Source: Eutypella sp. D-1
Lineage: Eukaryota; Ascomycota; Sordariomycetes; Xylariales; Diatrypaceae
NCBI GenBank assembly: GCA_023313575.1
Contig: JAJTTP010000006.1
Coordinates: 992,001 to 1,056,000 of the forward strand
Reading direction: 5' to 3'
Length of the DNA stretch: 64,000 nt
In this document: piece after piece, positions 35,456 through 48,306 of the stretch
Layout: each line of letters opens with the position of its first letter
Position numbering within the stretch: position 1 is the first letter of the stretch
Notes under the pieces: model-generated
Databases searched by the model: none
Told to the model about the DNA's origin: nothing
Seen by the model: the letters and a program-made list of their open reading frames with translations, nothing else
Made by a program: the position numbers and the translations under genes

Positions 35456-38400
35456 CCTACGCTATATATGTGCTATATAGGGCCGCAAGACGGGTAAGGC
35501 AAGTGAGACCTTGTCGATACAGGAGGCACGTGACGATGGGCTTAGAAAGATAGGATTAGCTACTAAGAAAAAGCTACCCAATGCCACATGCACCACAGAA
35601 GGGGTGGAGAAGACGACGATATTTTAAGACAAAGTAGTGTGATGGGGCAATCCCCTGACCACGCCGAGAACATGGTGAGGTCTTATACTCTGCCTGGTCC
35701 CGGATGTTCGACATATATGCGCAGACGGGCGTATACAATTCTACAATATAAGACGGACTACCCGATCTACCCGTTGTGAAAGTCGAGTTGGAGTCGGTGG
35801 TGACTACTTACTTACCTCCGCGTCCAACCAGCGCCCCCACGCACGATGCGAATCTAGAGAACGTCAGCGCCGCGGCTGTACATACTAGACTAATGGAGTA
35901 GATCTGAGATGGGGCACGAGACAATATTGGGAATGGTAGGTACGTAGTCATGCAGATCCAACTACGGCAGTAACCAGCGATCCTCGAGTGTGAAATGGGG
36001 GGAGCGCTCCTGTCTATCAACCCCAGGTTGCCAGGGTCATAATTACCATCTGGCAGGTTCGACAGCTCGATAGGTTATTCGCTGGAGCATCGATGTGACT
36101 ATTGGTGTTCCCCCAAATAAGAGAAGTCTCATTATCACTTACCGTCGTTATACTGATGACCTGTCTCGCGTCACTACGTAAGTGTGCATCGGACTATTCG
36201 GTAACCGACATTTGGTTTTGTGTGCCGCATGGCCGTGGCTGGATATATGGCTGGAAATAACGGCCCTGTCGTGCACCACAAAACTCAGCCGTTCCGGTGC
36301 GACTTGCAGATACACAGCTAGCCATGGCGAGCAATCCTCGGTCGGTTATCCCGCCCGGCGCTCCCTTAGTCTCGGTCAAGGAGGAGTAGCGGCAGCAGAT
36401 CGGCGGTTAACGGTGGGAATGTCACGATACTTCTGGAGCGAATGGCAATGCAGAAGTGGTGTTTAGCTGTGATCATCACAACCCACTGCCCACCACAACC
36501 ATGACAACCATCAGAGTCAAAAAAAAAATTTAGAGTCAGAGCTGGAGAGGCGCGGTTGCTGCTGTACTGCCCAAATGTGAGATCATTCTAAGCTCGCACA
36601 GATTTTGCAGCCCGCAGACAGCCAGGCAGCCTTCAGGTGAGATTATGTGAGAACTGAATCTCAGGAGGCGCGGATGGCTTGAATGGCTGATCAAATAGCG
36701 GCTGCGGGACGTGGGATGTGATCCAAATATGAATTCTCTTTTTGCTCTTTCCACCCTATCACGCTCCCTGGTTTTTTCGTTTTGTTTTTGAGGAGGGGAG
36801 GGGAGGCGGGTATCTCATGTACATACAAGTACCTAAGTAGGTGTCGTTAAACAATCAGGTACCGAGTTCTCCGCAAATGCTTAAAGATTTAACCTTGGAA
36901 CCGTGCCCAGGTGGGCTGGCAGTACTCACACACTTACGAAGTATATACATTCGAGTACCTAGCAAGGAGGATGGAGTCCACCGCCCACACCTGGGCAGCC
37001 ACTAACGCGTCCCCCCCCCCTTGCGATCAGGCACTGGCACCTGACCCGCCCAGGTGAGCAACAAGCACCCGAACATGGAATTTTAGTGCTAGCGTCTATA
37101 AAGAAGTTGGAGCATCGGCGAGCTAGCAATAACCAATAACGAGACCCGAGATAGCCTCAAACCGATCACAGAGCTATTTAGTATGGTTGGAGCTACCCCG
37201 GCCTTGGACATATAACTTGCCTAATACGTAAGTATGTCCGTCTACAAATTGATGCTTAGGAAGTAGTCAAAGAACAACAGGAAACTGGCCAAGGACCATG
37301 TAAATGGAAGGAACTTAATTCTATGAACTAACTTCCATCACTTTATTATACCAAGCAGCAGATTAAAAAAGAAAAGAAAAGAAATTGTGAAAGCAAGAGA
37401 AAAGTAAATCGCGATATTCCACAAATGACGTCGAATTTTATGCTTAACTTCTAGTCAATCCTCGGCAACGGGATGATATCCAAGTCCGGAAAGAACTAAC
37501 AGGGGACAGAAAAGGGTGGGTGGGAATGGCCGTTGGGGGAAGACCAGGGAGGGACCAGGGGAATTCATAGGTAGGTAGTACCAAAAAGGATTCAGGAGCA
37601 TCCAGCACTCAGTATTACGTACGTACGTATTTACGTCGTCCTCGTCCTCTTTCGTACTTCTTCTCGCTGGAAAGAGAAGTTTATCTATGCGCAAACCCAT
37701 AGCGTCGATCTCATGTTATAAGCATTCTCTCTCAATTCTCGTATATCCTCGTATGCCATCCTATAGCAGGACGGCATGGCGCATGATAAAAAATGGGCTC
37801 TGCGTGTGAACTTTCCTTTTTCCTACAATCCTTCTTTTTTTCTGTAGATCTGCGATGCAATGGCGCTACGATCCGTTATGCACGTAACGTTGAGAGCCAT
37901 TACACTGCATGCACAAGTGGCCGTGTCGATCTGCCGGGCAAACTCCGGCTGCTGAGGGCTTCGCTTGGCAGCTGAGCACTCGCTCGCTCTTGGATGCCGA
38001 GCCCTAAACGAGACATCCTGTCAGGCACTCCCGAGGTCATCTTCTCCGCAATATCAGACCTCCCCAAAGATAACCATCCCACGAAAGGGTAACTGGGTTG
38101 GGCTTTAGCTCAGGCTAAGGCCTCGCTTTCGGGCTTGGAGGCTCTAATAAGCTCTCGAGATCCTACCAAGTACGGCGAGATCCGTTTAACACCGGGTGGG
38201 TATAGTAACTCGCGTACCTGGACAGTAGTAGTCTCTTGTTATGTTTGGTGGATAAACTATCGATAGCGGAGGTTTGTGCATTGCCATGAGATAGAATAGT
38301 ATCGTCAAAGTGTCGGCGCGTTATGCGATCGAGCCTCTTCTTCACAGGCATTGTATTGCTCTAGGGTTATTGTCTGTCTATCACGGCCTTCCATAGTTTT

Positions 38401-39782
38401 TCGCGTACGCAATTCTCGTTTACACATAATACCCGTCCTCGGAGACTCTTCTGTAATGACGAGAGCTATACTGGGTAGGTGTATATCGTAGAGATCTTAC
38501 TATCTAGATCAATCCCCCATATTCTGCGAGACCCTTCCCCCGCCCACCTGTCATGCCCGCTTCCGCCCAGTTTTCCGCCCGAGTTGCGTAGCAATGCCAT
38601 GACGGTACTATGCTCTATGCAGACGTAGTGCAGGCCCATCTAGCTTTGAATCAGAAAGGTTACAGGGCAGATGGCCAAGCAGGCAGACGGCTGGACGGGC
38701 AGGATGGCAGGATTTATAGCACGAGCAATTCCTGCTTGCTGCTGCACCCAGAATCCCGAACAGGAATGATCTCCGCGCGCAACGGTCTTGATAATGTGGT
38801 TAGGGATCCCCGCCATTGCATCGACAGATTGTCAATACTACCTACGTATGTCTTCCTTAAACTCTAAATACGCATATATTGGGTGGACAGTCGAAACCGT
38901 GTATGATATGACGGTCGAGAAAGTGGCATATGATGGTAAAATTGCGCCCGGGTTAATCGGAGCAGGTATCTGGCCTGCAGGAGCTCATGGCTCTCATGCT
39001 TTTCCACGTACTATGTAAATCTAGACGGCTATCGACTGCGGGACGCGGCAGTGCAAGTTACGCGGAAGCACGTGCGCTCGAACGAACTCTATACCGCAAC
39101 TAGAGCTGGGAGGGTCTTGGAGTGGATCGAACTCTATGATCCCGGTTAACCATGCGCGCCGTTGATCTGTATTGGGCAAGTCATCGCCCACTCCTGACCC
39201 CATCTCATGCCTGCTCATTACATCTGCAGACAGAGCTTTTGGGCTCGGGAACCGGCAGACAAGAAAGAGGAGGCTTCCGGATCGATGCATGTGTGCGTCT
39301 TCCCGAGATCTGGCTGTGTATATGGGTGCGATTCTCTCTAAATAGATAGATGGACGGCCCTGCGCAAAACCTTATAATCTCTCTCATAACCATCTACGAA
39401 TGCCACAGCGCGCCAACCGACGTAGACATACATAGACAGATGACAAGCTAGTTTACCTTGTCCCTGTCGATCTCACGCGGTAGTTCCTCCGAAGCGGGCG
39501 ACTACAGCGACGGAGGCTCTCGGCCCCCCACATTTTCCGGACATTGGCTTTCATATGCCGCTGTCATCCTGCTCGTTCACCCCTGGATGACCATTGAACC
39601 GATCTCGTACCATTAGGAGGGGAAAGCAGAGGTTATATAACCACACCAACCCAGCGCGCGTTGCCCTACCGTGGTTGCTCTGCTCCCTCTTACACCAGTC
39701 TCTCTTTCACGTTCGCTCTTTACCCTTCCCCATATGCATCTGCGATCTAGGTACCCCCTGATCGCGTAATCGTAATTGCCTA
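35456..39782. other. 4.3-kb spacer between lipase and GH3 genes
   Basis: No supported gene on either strand; ORFs are short and featureless. It includes a C run near 37010-37020, an AAAAGAAAAGAAAAG-type stretch at about 37368-37382, TACGTACGTACG near 37618, and several TAGGTA motifs. The AT-rich 39600-39780 stretch probably holds the GH3 promoter. Confidence 0.45.
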
Positions 39783-42700
39783 ATGCGCCAGAACAAGATG
39801 GACGGACGAGTCGGGGGATTCCGGAGCCTGTCGCTCCTGCTCCTGACGGCGGCGGGAACGGCCTCTGGCGCCGCGATAGCGGCCCGGGACCCTGTCCCCG
39901 ACGGCTACGTCGCCGCACCCTACTACCCGGCGCCGCACGGCGGGTGGGCCGACGACTGGACCGAGAGTTACGCCAAGGCCGTCGACCTCGTCTCCCGCAT
40001 GACGCTCGCCGAGAAGACGAACATCACGGCCGGCACAGGACAGTTTATGGGTAAGTTCACGCCCCCTTCAAACGTGAGGACGGCTTGGAAGCTCTGAGTG
40101 GGACATGCTGACCAGTCACTAGGGTACGTGCATAAATCTTCGTTGGTGAATGAACCACTCACCCTGACTTTTATTTCCTTTTCTCCTTCTGTTGCTTTCT
40201 GGTCTTTCTTTCGGTTTAGCAAAGATGGCTGACGCGCAAACCCACTTCTCACAGCCGATGCGTCGGTAACACGGGCAGCGCGGAGCGGGTGGGGTTCCCG
40301 CAACTCTGTCTGCAAGACGGGCCCTTGGGAGTTCGGGCGACGGACCATAACACGGCGTTCCCGGCAGGTATCACGACGGGGGCAACGTGGAGCAAGGAGC
40401 TGATGTACCAGCGCGGGGTGGCGCTGGGCGAGGAGTTCCGCGGCAAGGGCGCCAATTTCTACCTCGGGCCCTCGGTCGGTGCCCTGGGCCGCAAGCCCCG
40501 GGGCGGCCGCAACTGGGAGGGCTTCGGCTCCGACCCCGTCCTCCAGGCCATCGCCGGCGCCCAGACCATCAAGGGCGTTCAGGAACAGGGTGTCATCGCC
40601 ACCATCAAGCACCTCGTCGGCAACGAGCAGGAGCTGTATCGCATGTACAACCCCTTTCAAAAGGCATATAGCTCGAATATCGGTACGAGCACATCTAGGG
40701 GTCGACCCCCTCGCTTTCCAGTTAACTGTATTCCAGTTGGACTTGGCTAACTCTCGTGGTGACGTAGATGACCGAACGATGCATGAACTATACCTATGGC
40801 CCTTCGCCGAGGGCGTCCACGCCGGTGTCGGGTCCGTGATGACTGCATACAATGACGTAAGTGCCCTTGTGGTATCCCCGCGTTCCATCTTTTTTCTGCT
40901 TCACGGCCGCTAACCCCCGCCCCAGGTCAACGGTTCTTCCGCGAGCCAGAACAGCTACGTCATTAACGGGTTGCTGAAGGAGGAGCTCGGATTCCAGGGG
41001 CTGGTCATGACGGACTGGCTGTCGCAACTGTCCGGGGTGGGCTCGGCGCTGGCGGGGCTCGACATGTCGATGCCGGGGGACACGGTGGCCAACGCTATAC
41101 CGCTGACGGGCCACAGCCACTGGATGTACGAACTGACGCGGGCGGTGCTCAACGGCTCGGTGCCGGTGGACCGGCTGAACGACATGGCCGTGCGCGTTGT
41201 CGCGCCCTGGTACAAGATGGGCCAGGACGCCGCTGACTACCCAGAGCCCAACTTCTCCGCTAACACCGCCGACGCCGAGGGGCCTCTATACCCGGGCGCG
41301 CTGTTCTCCCCCGTCGGCGTTGTGAACGAGTTCGTTGACGTGCAGGGCGACCACGCCGCCGTCGCGAAGCAGGTCGCGCAGGAGGCCGTCACGCTGCTGA
41401 AGAACGAGGATGGCCTACTGCCGCTGTCGCTGGGCAGTAACAATAACAACACCAAAACGCGCATTAGCGTGTTCGGCACAGACGCCCGGGCGGACCCTAA
41501 GGGCATCAACTCGTGCCAGGACAAGAGCTGCAACCGCGGCACGCTCGGCATGGGCTGGGGGTCCGGCAGCGCCAACTACCCGTACCTGGACGACCCGATC
41601 TCGTCGCTGCGGCGCAAAGTGGACGAGAGCCAGCTGACGTACTACGAGACGGACCGGTTCCCGGGGACGAACAAGCTGGACCCGGCGCCGGGCGACGATG
41701 ACGTGGCGATCGTGTTCATCAGCTCGGACGCGGGCGAGAACAGCTACACGGCGGAGAACAACCACGGGGATCGCGACGCGGACGGGCTGTCGGCGTGGCA
41801 TGGCGGGGACGCCCTCGTCCGCGACGCCGCCGCCGCCTACGCCCACGTCATCGTCGTCGCGCACACCGTCGGACCCCTGATCATGGAGCCCTGGATCGAC
41901 CTGCCGTCCGTCAAGGCCGTGCTCGTCGCGCACCTGCCCGGCCAGGAGGCCGGCGACTCGCTGACGGAGATCCTGCTCGGCGAGGCCTCGCCGAGCGGAC
42001 ACCTGCCGTACAGCATTCCGCGGGACGAGGAGCAGGACCAGCCGGAGGGGGCGAAGCTGGTGTCGCAGCCGGCGCTGAGCCAGATCCAGGACACGTACGC
42101 GGAGGGCGTCTACATCGACTACCGGTGGCTGCAGCGGGCGGGGCGGCAGGCGCGGTTCGCGTTCGGGCACGGGCTGAGCTACGGGACGTTCGCGCTGACG
42201 AACGCGAGCATCGCGCGGGAGACGGAGATCGACGCGGAGACGCCGCCGCCGCGGCCCCGCAAGCCCGCGAGCCCCGTCGCCGACCTCGACGATGCCCTCC
42301 CCGCCGCCGCCGAGGGCTACGAGCCCGACGCCTCCTTCCCCCGCGTCTGGCGCTACTTGTACTCCTGGCTGTCGCGCGGCGACGCCGATAAGGCCCGCGC
42401 CGTCGCTGAGGACCCCAGCAAGTCCTACCCGTACCCCGAGGGCTACCGCCCGGACCAGCGCACCGACCTGCGCGACCTGCCGCCCGCGGGTGGCGCCAAC
42501 GGCGGTAACCCCGCGCTCTGGGACGTCGCGTACCGGGTCACCGTGACCGTGACGAATGTCGCCGAGGAGACGACGACGACGTACCAGGGGAAGAGCAAGG
42601 CGGTGGCGCAGGCGTACGTGCAGTTCCCGGACGGGATCGCGTGGGACACGCCGGTGCTGCAGCTGCGGGACTTCGCGAAGACGGGGGGACTGGCGCCCGG

Positions 42701-42899
42701 CGAGAGCGAGACGCTCGAGCTCGCGCTCACGCGCCGCGACCTCAGCGTCTGGGACGTCGAGCGCCAGAACTGGGTCGTCCCCGGCGCCACGCGCGAGGGC
42801 CGCTACCGCATCTGGCTCGGGCAGGCTAGCGACGACCTCGCCGTCGTCTGCTACTCGGATACCCTGGAGTGCGAGACCGACGTCGAGAGCCCCGTTTGA
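39783..42899 (+). CDS. secreted GH3 beta-glucosidase
   Basis: Retaining glycoside hydrolase family 3 enzyme that releases glucose from beta-glucosides such as cellobiose; predicted extracellular. Exons are 39783-40050, 40123 (one nucleotide), 40255-40682, 40768-40856 and 40926-42899, giving 919 aa. A hydrophobic signal segment ([17 protein letters not shown]) follows a short basic start. Landmarks in order: [38 protein letters not shown], and the nucleophile Asp about 292 in GLVMTDW. The middle alpha/beta sandwich contains [14 protein letters not shown] and [14 protein letters not shown]. The C-terminal fibronectin-III-like domain begins around residue 800. The exon 1/exon 3 junction works only if base 40123 is kept as a single-base exon. 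The 3' half is very GC-rich at third positions. Confidence 0.93.
40051..40254 (+). other. tandem introns separated by a one-nucleotide exon
   Basis: Intron a, 40051-40122: GTAAGT donor, ATGCTGACC branch site, CACTAG acceptor. Base 40123 is G. Intron b, 40124-40254: GTACGT donor, GGCTGACG branch site, TCACAG acceptor. Exon 1 ends ATG G (phase 1), and the next exon begins C CGA TGC, needing phase 2. Only ATG G|G|C CGA TGC GTC gives the conserved GH3 segment [10 protein letters not shown]. Sequential splicing of nested (stwintron-like) introns would give the same mRNA. Confidence 0.75.
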
Positions 42900-43816
42900 G
42901 GCCTTCGCCGTGTGCGCGCGTTGTGAGTAGGGAGTGGCGTCGTGGTGTTTTGGGAAGACGCAGCGGGATAGGAGGTTAGATGCGCAGCCTGTAATAAGTA
43001 TGTATATATATCATAAGTAATTATCCATATATCATATATAAGAAGCCAGCCATATAGTTCCACCTTTCTGTGATTAGCCTATTCGCAGATGCCTGCTCTG
43101 TGGTATATATATGATATGCGAGTTCTATATCAGGATTATGGCGGTATAGTAGTTAGCACATTATGCCAAGTTCATATAGTGTTTCCTTGCCCGGGAGTGC
43201 TGAATACAGATCGACAGGTTTCTTGCCAAAACCTTTTGCAGAGCCATAGAATGGCGTATCGTCGGAGATTGGGACTACGGGAGGAGGGTTCGCATATTGG
43301 GGTTAGCAGCAGTGTAATGAACTGTGTGGTTAGTACGAGGAGGGACAATATGGACTGTGAAGTAATGCGAAGCTTGGGCCGCGTCTATGATGCGTTCGGG
43401 CTGGACTGATAAACTTGACAGGATCTTGCAACGACGATCGGGAAGGCCGCCGGTTATTCAAAGATAGGGAGGGGAAAAAATCGCACCCAAATGGGCCCCA
43501 ACCTGAAAAAGCTCTCGTCGAACAGGCGGATCGCAGACAGATAGAGACCATAGACCACCAAGACAGTAAACCCCCTCCAGGGCTCCAAAATAGGTGAACC
43601 CATGTATTTGTACAGCGCTGACGCATATAGTTCAATATAGTACACGAATTCCCGCCCTCGTCATCGCAGTTTTCTTCCACTTCCTCTTCCTCTTCCTCTT
43701 CTTAGGTCGGGAATAACTAGCCGTAATAGCCGCTCGCTCATACGGCCCGCCCACAAACCCCGCTTTCCTTCCCTTAGTTTTTTTTCTTCTCCTTCTTTGA
43801 ATTCTCTCCCCTCCCA
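42900..43816. other. convergent 3' spacer GH3 / bL34m
   Basis: 917 bp between converging genes. ATATATCATAAG-type AT-rich DNA near 43000-43045 fits the GH3 3' end. The C/T-rich run at 43675-43800 adjoins the bL34m stop. No gene seen. Confidence 0.4.
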
Positions 43817-44413
43817 TCACATCGACAGGACGGACCTCTTCTTGTCCTTGCGCCTCTGCAGGGTCTTACGACCGTTCCGAGTGCGTATGCGACTCAGGAA
43901 ACCGTGTCTCCGCTTGCGGACGAGGCGGCTCGACCGCGCCATGGTAGGTCGCGGACCGCAGCGTATCTGGACGCCGGCGCCGGCCATGGCCGGGTGGGCG
44001 CTGATGGCGCTCCTGGGCACCAGGTCTAGGGTGGTGGCGCCTACGGTAGAAGAAGTCGTCTCGGGTGTGAGTCGCGAGAGCAGCGTGCCGTTCGCCGGAC
44101 GGAAGACCGTAGATGTGGATGTGGATGATGAGGGCGGGAGGATCGACGGTCGGAGCTGCGGGAAGGAGGAGAATGGTCTGTAGTGAGTAGATGGAAAAAT
44201 TTTTTGTCCATCAGTTAGCTAGCTGGTCTGGTTGGCTCGCTTGAGAATTCGCTGTGAGCAAGCAGTAAACTATTGCTATCTATGATCGTACCGTTTTGTG
44301 ACGAGAGCTCGGCTACTACCTGAACTTATCGTCATCGTTGTCGTCGTCGTGGCATTTTGAATCCGGGAGAGAGCTGTCCGGGCGGTAGAGACCGCCAGCC
44401 CGAATGGCCGCAT
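43817..44413 (-). CDS. MRPL34: mitochondrial ribosomal protein bL34m
   Basis: Large-subunit mitoribosomal protein. Exons on the minus strand are 44413-44292 and 44177-43817, giving 160 aa; the 114-nt intron has a GTACGA donor. The last about 45 residues (SRLVRKRRHGFLSRIRTRNG, then RKTLQRRKDKKR) are the bL34 fold. Before it lies the usual fungal GAGVQIRCGPRPTM segment, and the N-terminus (RPFGLAVSTARTALSR, then PFSSFPQLRPSIL) is an arginine/serine-rich import presequence. I chose the acceptor at 44178 over one 21 nt further on because it yields the presequence-like RPFSSFPQLRPS. The exact start ATG is the only strong one in frame. Confidence 0.92.
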
Positions 44414-46096
44414 CGTGATTCGCCTCACTCGCTGGCTTGTCGTCGTTGATTGAGAGTAGGAAACAGAGTGTACAGGCCGTTTGTTGGTGATAGTTGGATA
44501 GATGGATGAATGAACCAAGAAGGCGGGACGGGGACTTCACTACTTAGGTAGTTCAATTGACAATTGCAGTCTAAAATTTACATATCAGGTAGGCTAACCC
44601 CGAAAATGGACAGACAGTATGGCTGCATGGGTAAAACGTTCTTGCACTGTGTCGTACACTACGCAGATGAGGCCGAAGCAGTAAATAAATCTTTGGATGG
44701 CTACGAATTTCAATATTGGCTGTTCAATGTTGGTTGTAGTTATTTCATAAACATCTGTGGATGTCGTATGTAAAGCGGAGGGACGGTGCTATCCTGAGTT
44801 ATTACTTTACACGGCAAGATTTTCTGCAGCTGCTTATTATCGCCTAAAACACAGCAGCGCCAGTTTACGCTTTCTACCATGATCTATCTAGTTGTCACGG
44901 AGCTAGGTCATGTTGGCAGGTTTTGTGTATAAACGTGGCCTAAGTAATCCTCGATATCCTCGTGGCAGACAAGTTTCATCACTGCTATCCTACCTCCAGA
45001 TTCATCTTCCTCGCGGCGATGCGACAAGGCACCGTTCGCAATGAAAACAAGGTTGGTAGAACATCAAAAATTGCTCCCCCTACGACCCCGAAGGATAGTA
45101 GAAAAGAGTCAGCTCCGCGCTGTGCAATGCAGGCCTCCTCCTCTCCTGCTCCCGAATCTTGAGCTGGGAACAGAGGGGAAAGGTAAGTATGAAGAAGAAA
45201 AGAGGAAAGGAAAATTCTGAATAGACGGAGGGGAGCTCGAGTATTTATATGTCCAAGGCGGTGTGCGCTTCCTTCCTTAATCGGAAGGCGAGAACGGCAG
45301 AATTTTGTTGGCACCTGGCAGCCTGGAAGCTCAGTTCACATTACGGTCTGTGACCAAGAAAGCTTTGGCCAATGAGATCATTTAATTCCTTAGCTTAACA
45401 CTCTGATTGGCTTTTCAGCGCAGGTAGCCTCCAGTACCTCTCGTTACCTGTAAAAGGGCCAACCTAAGGGCCTATTGAGGTCCATACAATACGTTCATAT
45501 CAGCGGCACAACTCTTTAGCTACATCTCACGTGACACATCGATCTATCGGGGCTATAAACTTAAAGCGCTACTTTAACCACGCGACATAATTCCTAACGC
45601 GTGCTTTACGCGTTTTAATATAGCACATGCAGGTCCCTAACCAATTCTAGATACCCGTCCCAGCCAGGTCTTGATTGCTCAAGTGCTCTCCAGGGCTACT
45701 ACTGTCAACTCAACTGGGCGGCTGCTGGGCTTACCCGAAACATGCCCACCACTCCTACAACCAATACTGCAACCAATACTGCAACGAATATCCAACGTTC
45801 AGTCTCCTCATACTACAGATTTTTTGATTTTTTGATTTTTTTTTGATTTTTGATCGGTTGACCTCGGCTGCGATTCTATGACCGTCGACCCATTACTACC
45901 TTTGAAGTTCATTTCCAAGTCCTAAGCCATATCCAGGGCAACTAAATCGGTTGCATACTTTTTCAACCCTCTGACGCTATTATTGAAATCCTCTAGTCGC
46001 GCTCAATCCACCCCAACAGCGTCATTTAAGATCTAGACTAGAGTAGAACAACACATCAGGGAGCCGCATCAGGTGCTCCGCGAAGCAGTCGCGCCA
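44414..46096. other. divergent spacer bL34m / CAF-1
   Basis: 1683 bp. It contains a T-rich direct repeat GATTTTTTGATTTTT near 45825-45855 and the short repeat CAACCAATACTGCAA near 45759-45785. A CACGTG-like TCACGTGA is at about 45528-45535. No gene recognised. Confidence 0.45.
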
Positions 46097-48306
46097 ATGC
46101 CTCTGTTCTCGCTCTCCTCCAACATACAGGAGTCAGAAGCTGCCTCTCGGAAGAGGCTAGACGACGGTTGCTCGGGGGACAGCGACGTTGGCGTGAGCAT
46201 CGCTGCTGCTGAGGAGTTCCCTCCTTCAGAGAACCTTTCAAAAAGTCTTACCGGGCCGAAAGTGCTAGACATGTCTGCCCCAGTTATCGAATATTCTTCT
46301 CGTAAGCACCCACCACTACTACCATCTTCCCTACCACCTCCCCTACCACCTCCCCTACCATCTTTATCTGCTTCAGTCCTATCTACGAATACCCATTCAC
46401 CCATGTTCTAACGCTCTGTCCACTGCTAGCTCTATCATCGCTTCCACCTAGTAATATGGATTCGCCGCCGGGAAGCAGCCCGGCCGCACTCACCGAGGCC
46501 GGGTCCAGCACCCCTGCCCGCAACTCTCCTATCCCCAACAACATAACACCATCAAAGTCCCCCCTCCCTCCTCTTCGCCAGACTGCACTTCTTTCGGCAC
46601 CGTCCGACCAACCAACGACTACCACTGGACCTCCGCCAGCGGTATCAAACCCAACCTCAACAACTACGATTAACAAGGCCAAGCGGAGGACGGCAGAGGA
46701 GCTCGAGAAGGAGCGTGCTGAGAAGAAACAGAAAAAAGATGAAAGAGACGCCCAGCTAGCCGCCAAGGCAGCCGAGAAAGCAGCCGAGAAAGCGGAAAAG
46801 GATAAGTTAAAGGCAGAGAGGGAGAAGATTAGACAAGAGAAGGCTGCTTTGAAGGCCAAGGCTGATGCGGAGAAAGAAGCCATCCGACGTAAGAAGGAGG
46901 AGGAGGAGCTTGTGGAGCTTCGGAAGAAGGAGAAGCAGCGAAATTTGTTGGCCTTGTTCATAAAAACAACGCCAGCGCCTGCAGTTCCCAGCAAGACTAA
47001 GCCAGAAGTCCAGGCTTCCGTTACGCCGTCTGCTGATGGTGAGAGCTCTGCGGCTCAGCGGCAACCTGAGCACGAGTCTGAATACAGTCGCCGATTCAGA
47101 CCTTTCTTCGTCAAGTCTGGGGTGAAGCTGGCCCCCACCCCTTTCGAAATGGACGAGCCAGCGAAAGAAGCCAAATCACGAAATCTAGACGAGTTCATCC
47201 AGCACAAGCCCGCCGAATTCAACCCGCACCCCTTCAACCCCATCGAGACATTCCAATTGCACGGCCTGCCGACCAAGAGGGGCATCATGCCTACCCCTGT
47301 CAAGGAGATTATGGAGCAACTCAACGGCGAACCCTCTTCAAGTACGCTAGGCACGACACCGATCAAGACCGAATCACAAAGTGAATCACTCTCCACAGTG
47401 CAGGATAAACTGAACACGATCCCCACGAAATACCTGTGTTTCTACGAGGACGTGCGCCCTCCGTATATCGGGACTGCGACGACCAACATGACCCGCAAGA
47501 CACTGCGACAGCTCTGCGTCAAGCCTACCAGAAGAACACTGCAAATCGTCAACTATGACTACGACTCAGAAGCGGAGTGGGTTGAGGACGAAGGAGAAGA
47601 CCTGGAAGATCTCGACGATGACGAGGAGGATCAGGAAGGGGAGGAAGAAATGGACGACTTCCTAGACGACTCCGAGGATCCTCTCGCGGCGAACCGCCCA
47701 GCCTTCTTGGGAGAGCTTCAGCCCACCAGCAGTGGCATCTGCTTCGAGAACCGCAAACGATTAGGTCCTTCTCCAACATTGTACAAGTACAAGTTAGAGT
47801 TCCTACTAGGTACGTCCTCCCCCGTATTGCCCTGTCAAAATCATACCATAAATCTAACTAATTTTATAGATACCCTAGAGCACCACAATGGCATTGATCC
47901 GTTCTCATCTGCCTATTGGGAGCCGAAGACGACGATACCAGCCGAGGGCAAGACGGCAGCGACCTCGACCACCGCGGCCGGCGCAATGGCTCCCCCACCG
48001 ACAAAGGACGCCTTCTCGAGGCTCACAGCGGGCAGCGGCGCGGGACACGCGCCAGCCGCAGCAGCAGACGGCAAGGACCTGGTGCCGGCGGAGGTGCTCG
48101 AGGAGTTCAAGCAGGCGGTGGTCAGCGAGCAGATCTGCGAACACACGAAATCGACGGTGATTGACCTGCTGGCCAAGCAGTTCGCTAGTTGCACCAAGGC
48201 CCAGATCAAGACCACCCTCGACAAGGTGGCGCAGCGCGCCTCCGTGCCCGGCGAGAAGAAATCCGTCAAGCGGTGGCAGCTCCTGCCACTCTCCTCTGCA
48301 TCTTGA
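46097..48306 (+). CDS. RLF2: chromatin assembly factor 1 large subunit (CAF-1 p150/Rlf2)
   Basis: Histone chaperone subunit that deposits H3-H4 behind replication and repair forks, together with PCNA. Exons are 46097-46301, 46430-47809 and 47870-48306 (673 aa). MPLFSLSSNIQESE at the start is the conserved fungal opening. A long K/E/R-rich helix (about residues 145-235; EELEKERAEKKQKK and onwards) is the KER region. KYLCFYEDVRPPYIGT and NYDYDSEAEWVEDEGED mark the conserved ED core. The C-terminal winged-helix region follows. Intron 1 is 128 nt. Intron 2 (60 nt: GTACGT, CTAACTAA, TATAG) is a multiple of three without a stop, so retention would add 20 residues to the protein. Confidence 0.93.

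Noticed and set aside
36050..36070. B-box-like CAGGTTCGACAGCTCG as a possible tRNA
   Set aside because: No A box or pairing acceptor stem at the right distance.
44962..45314. Opposing ORFs of 66 and 109 codons
   Set aside because: Low-complexity, overlapping on both strands, no homologous features seen.
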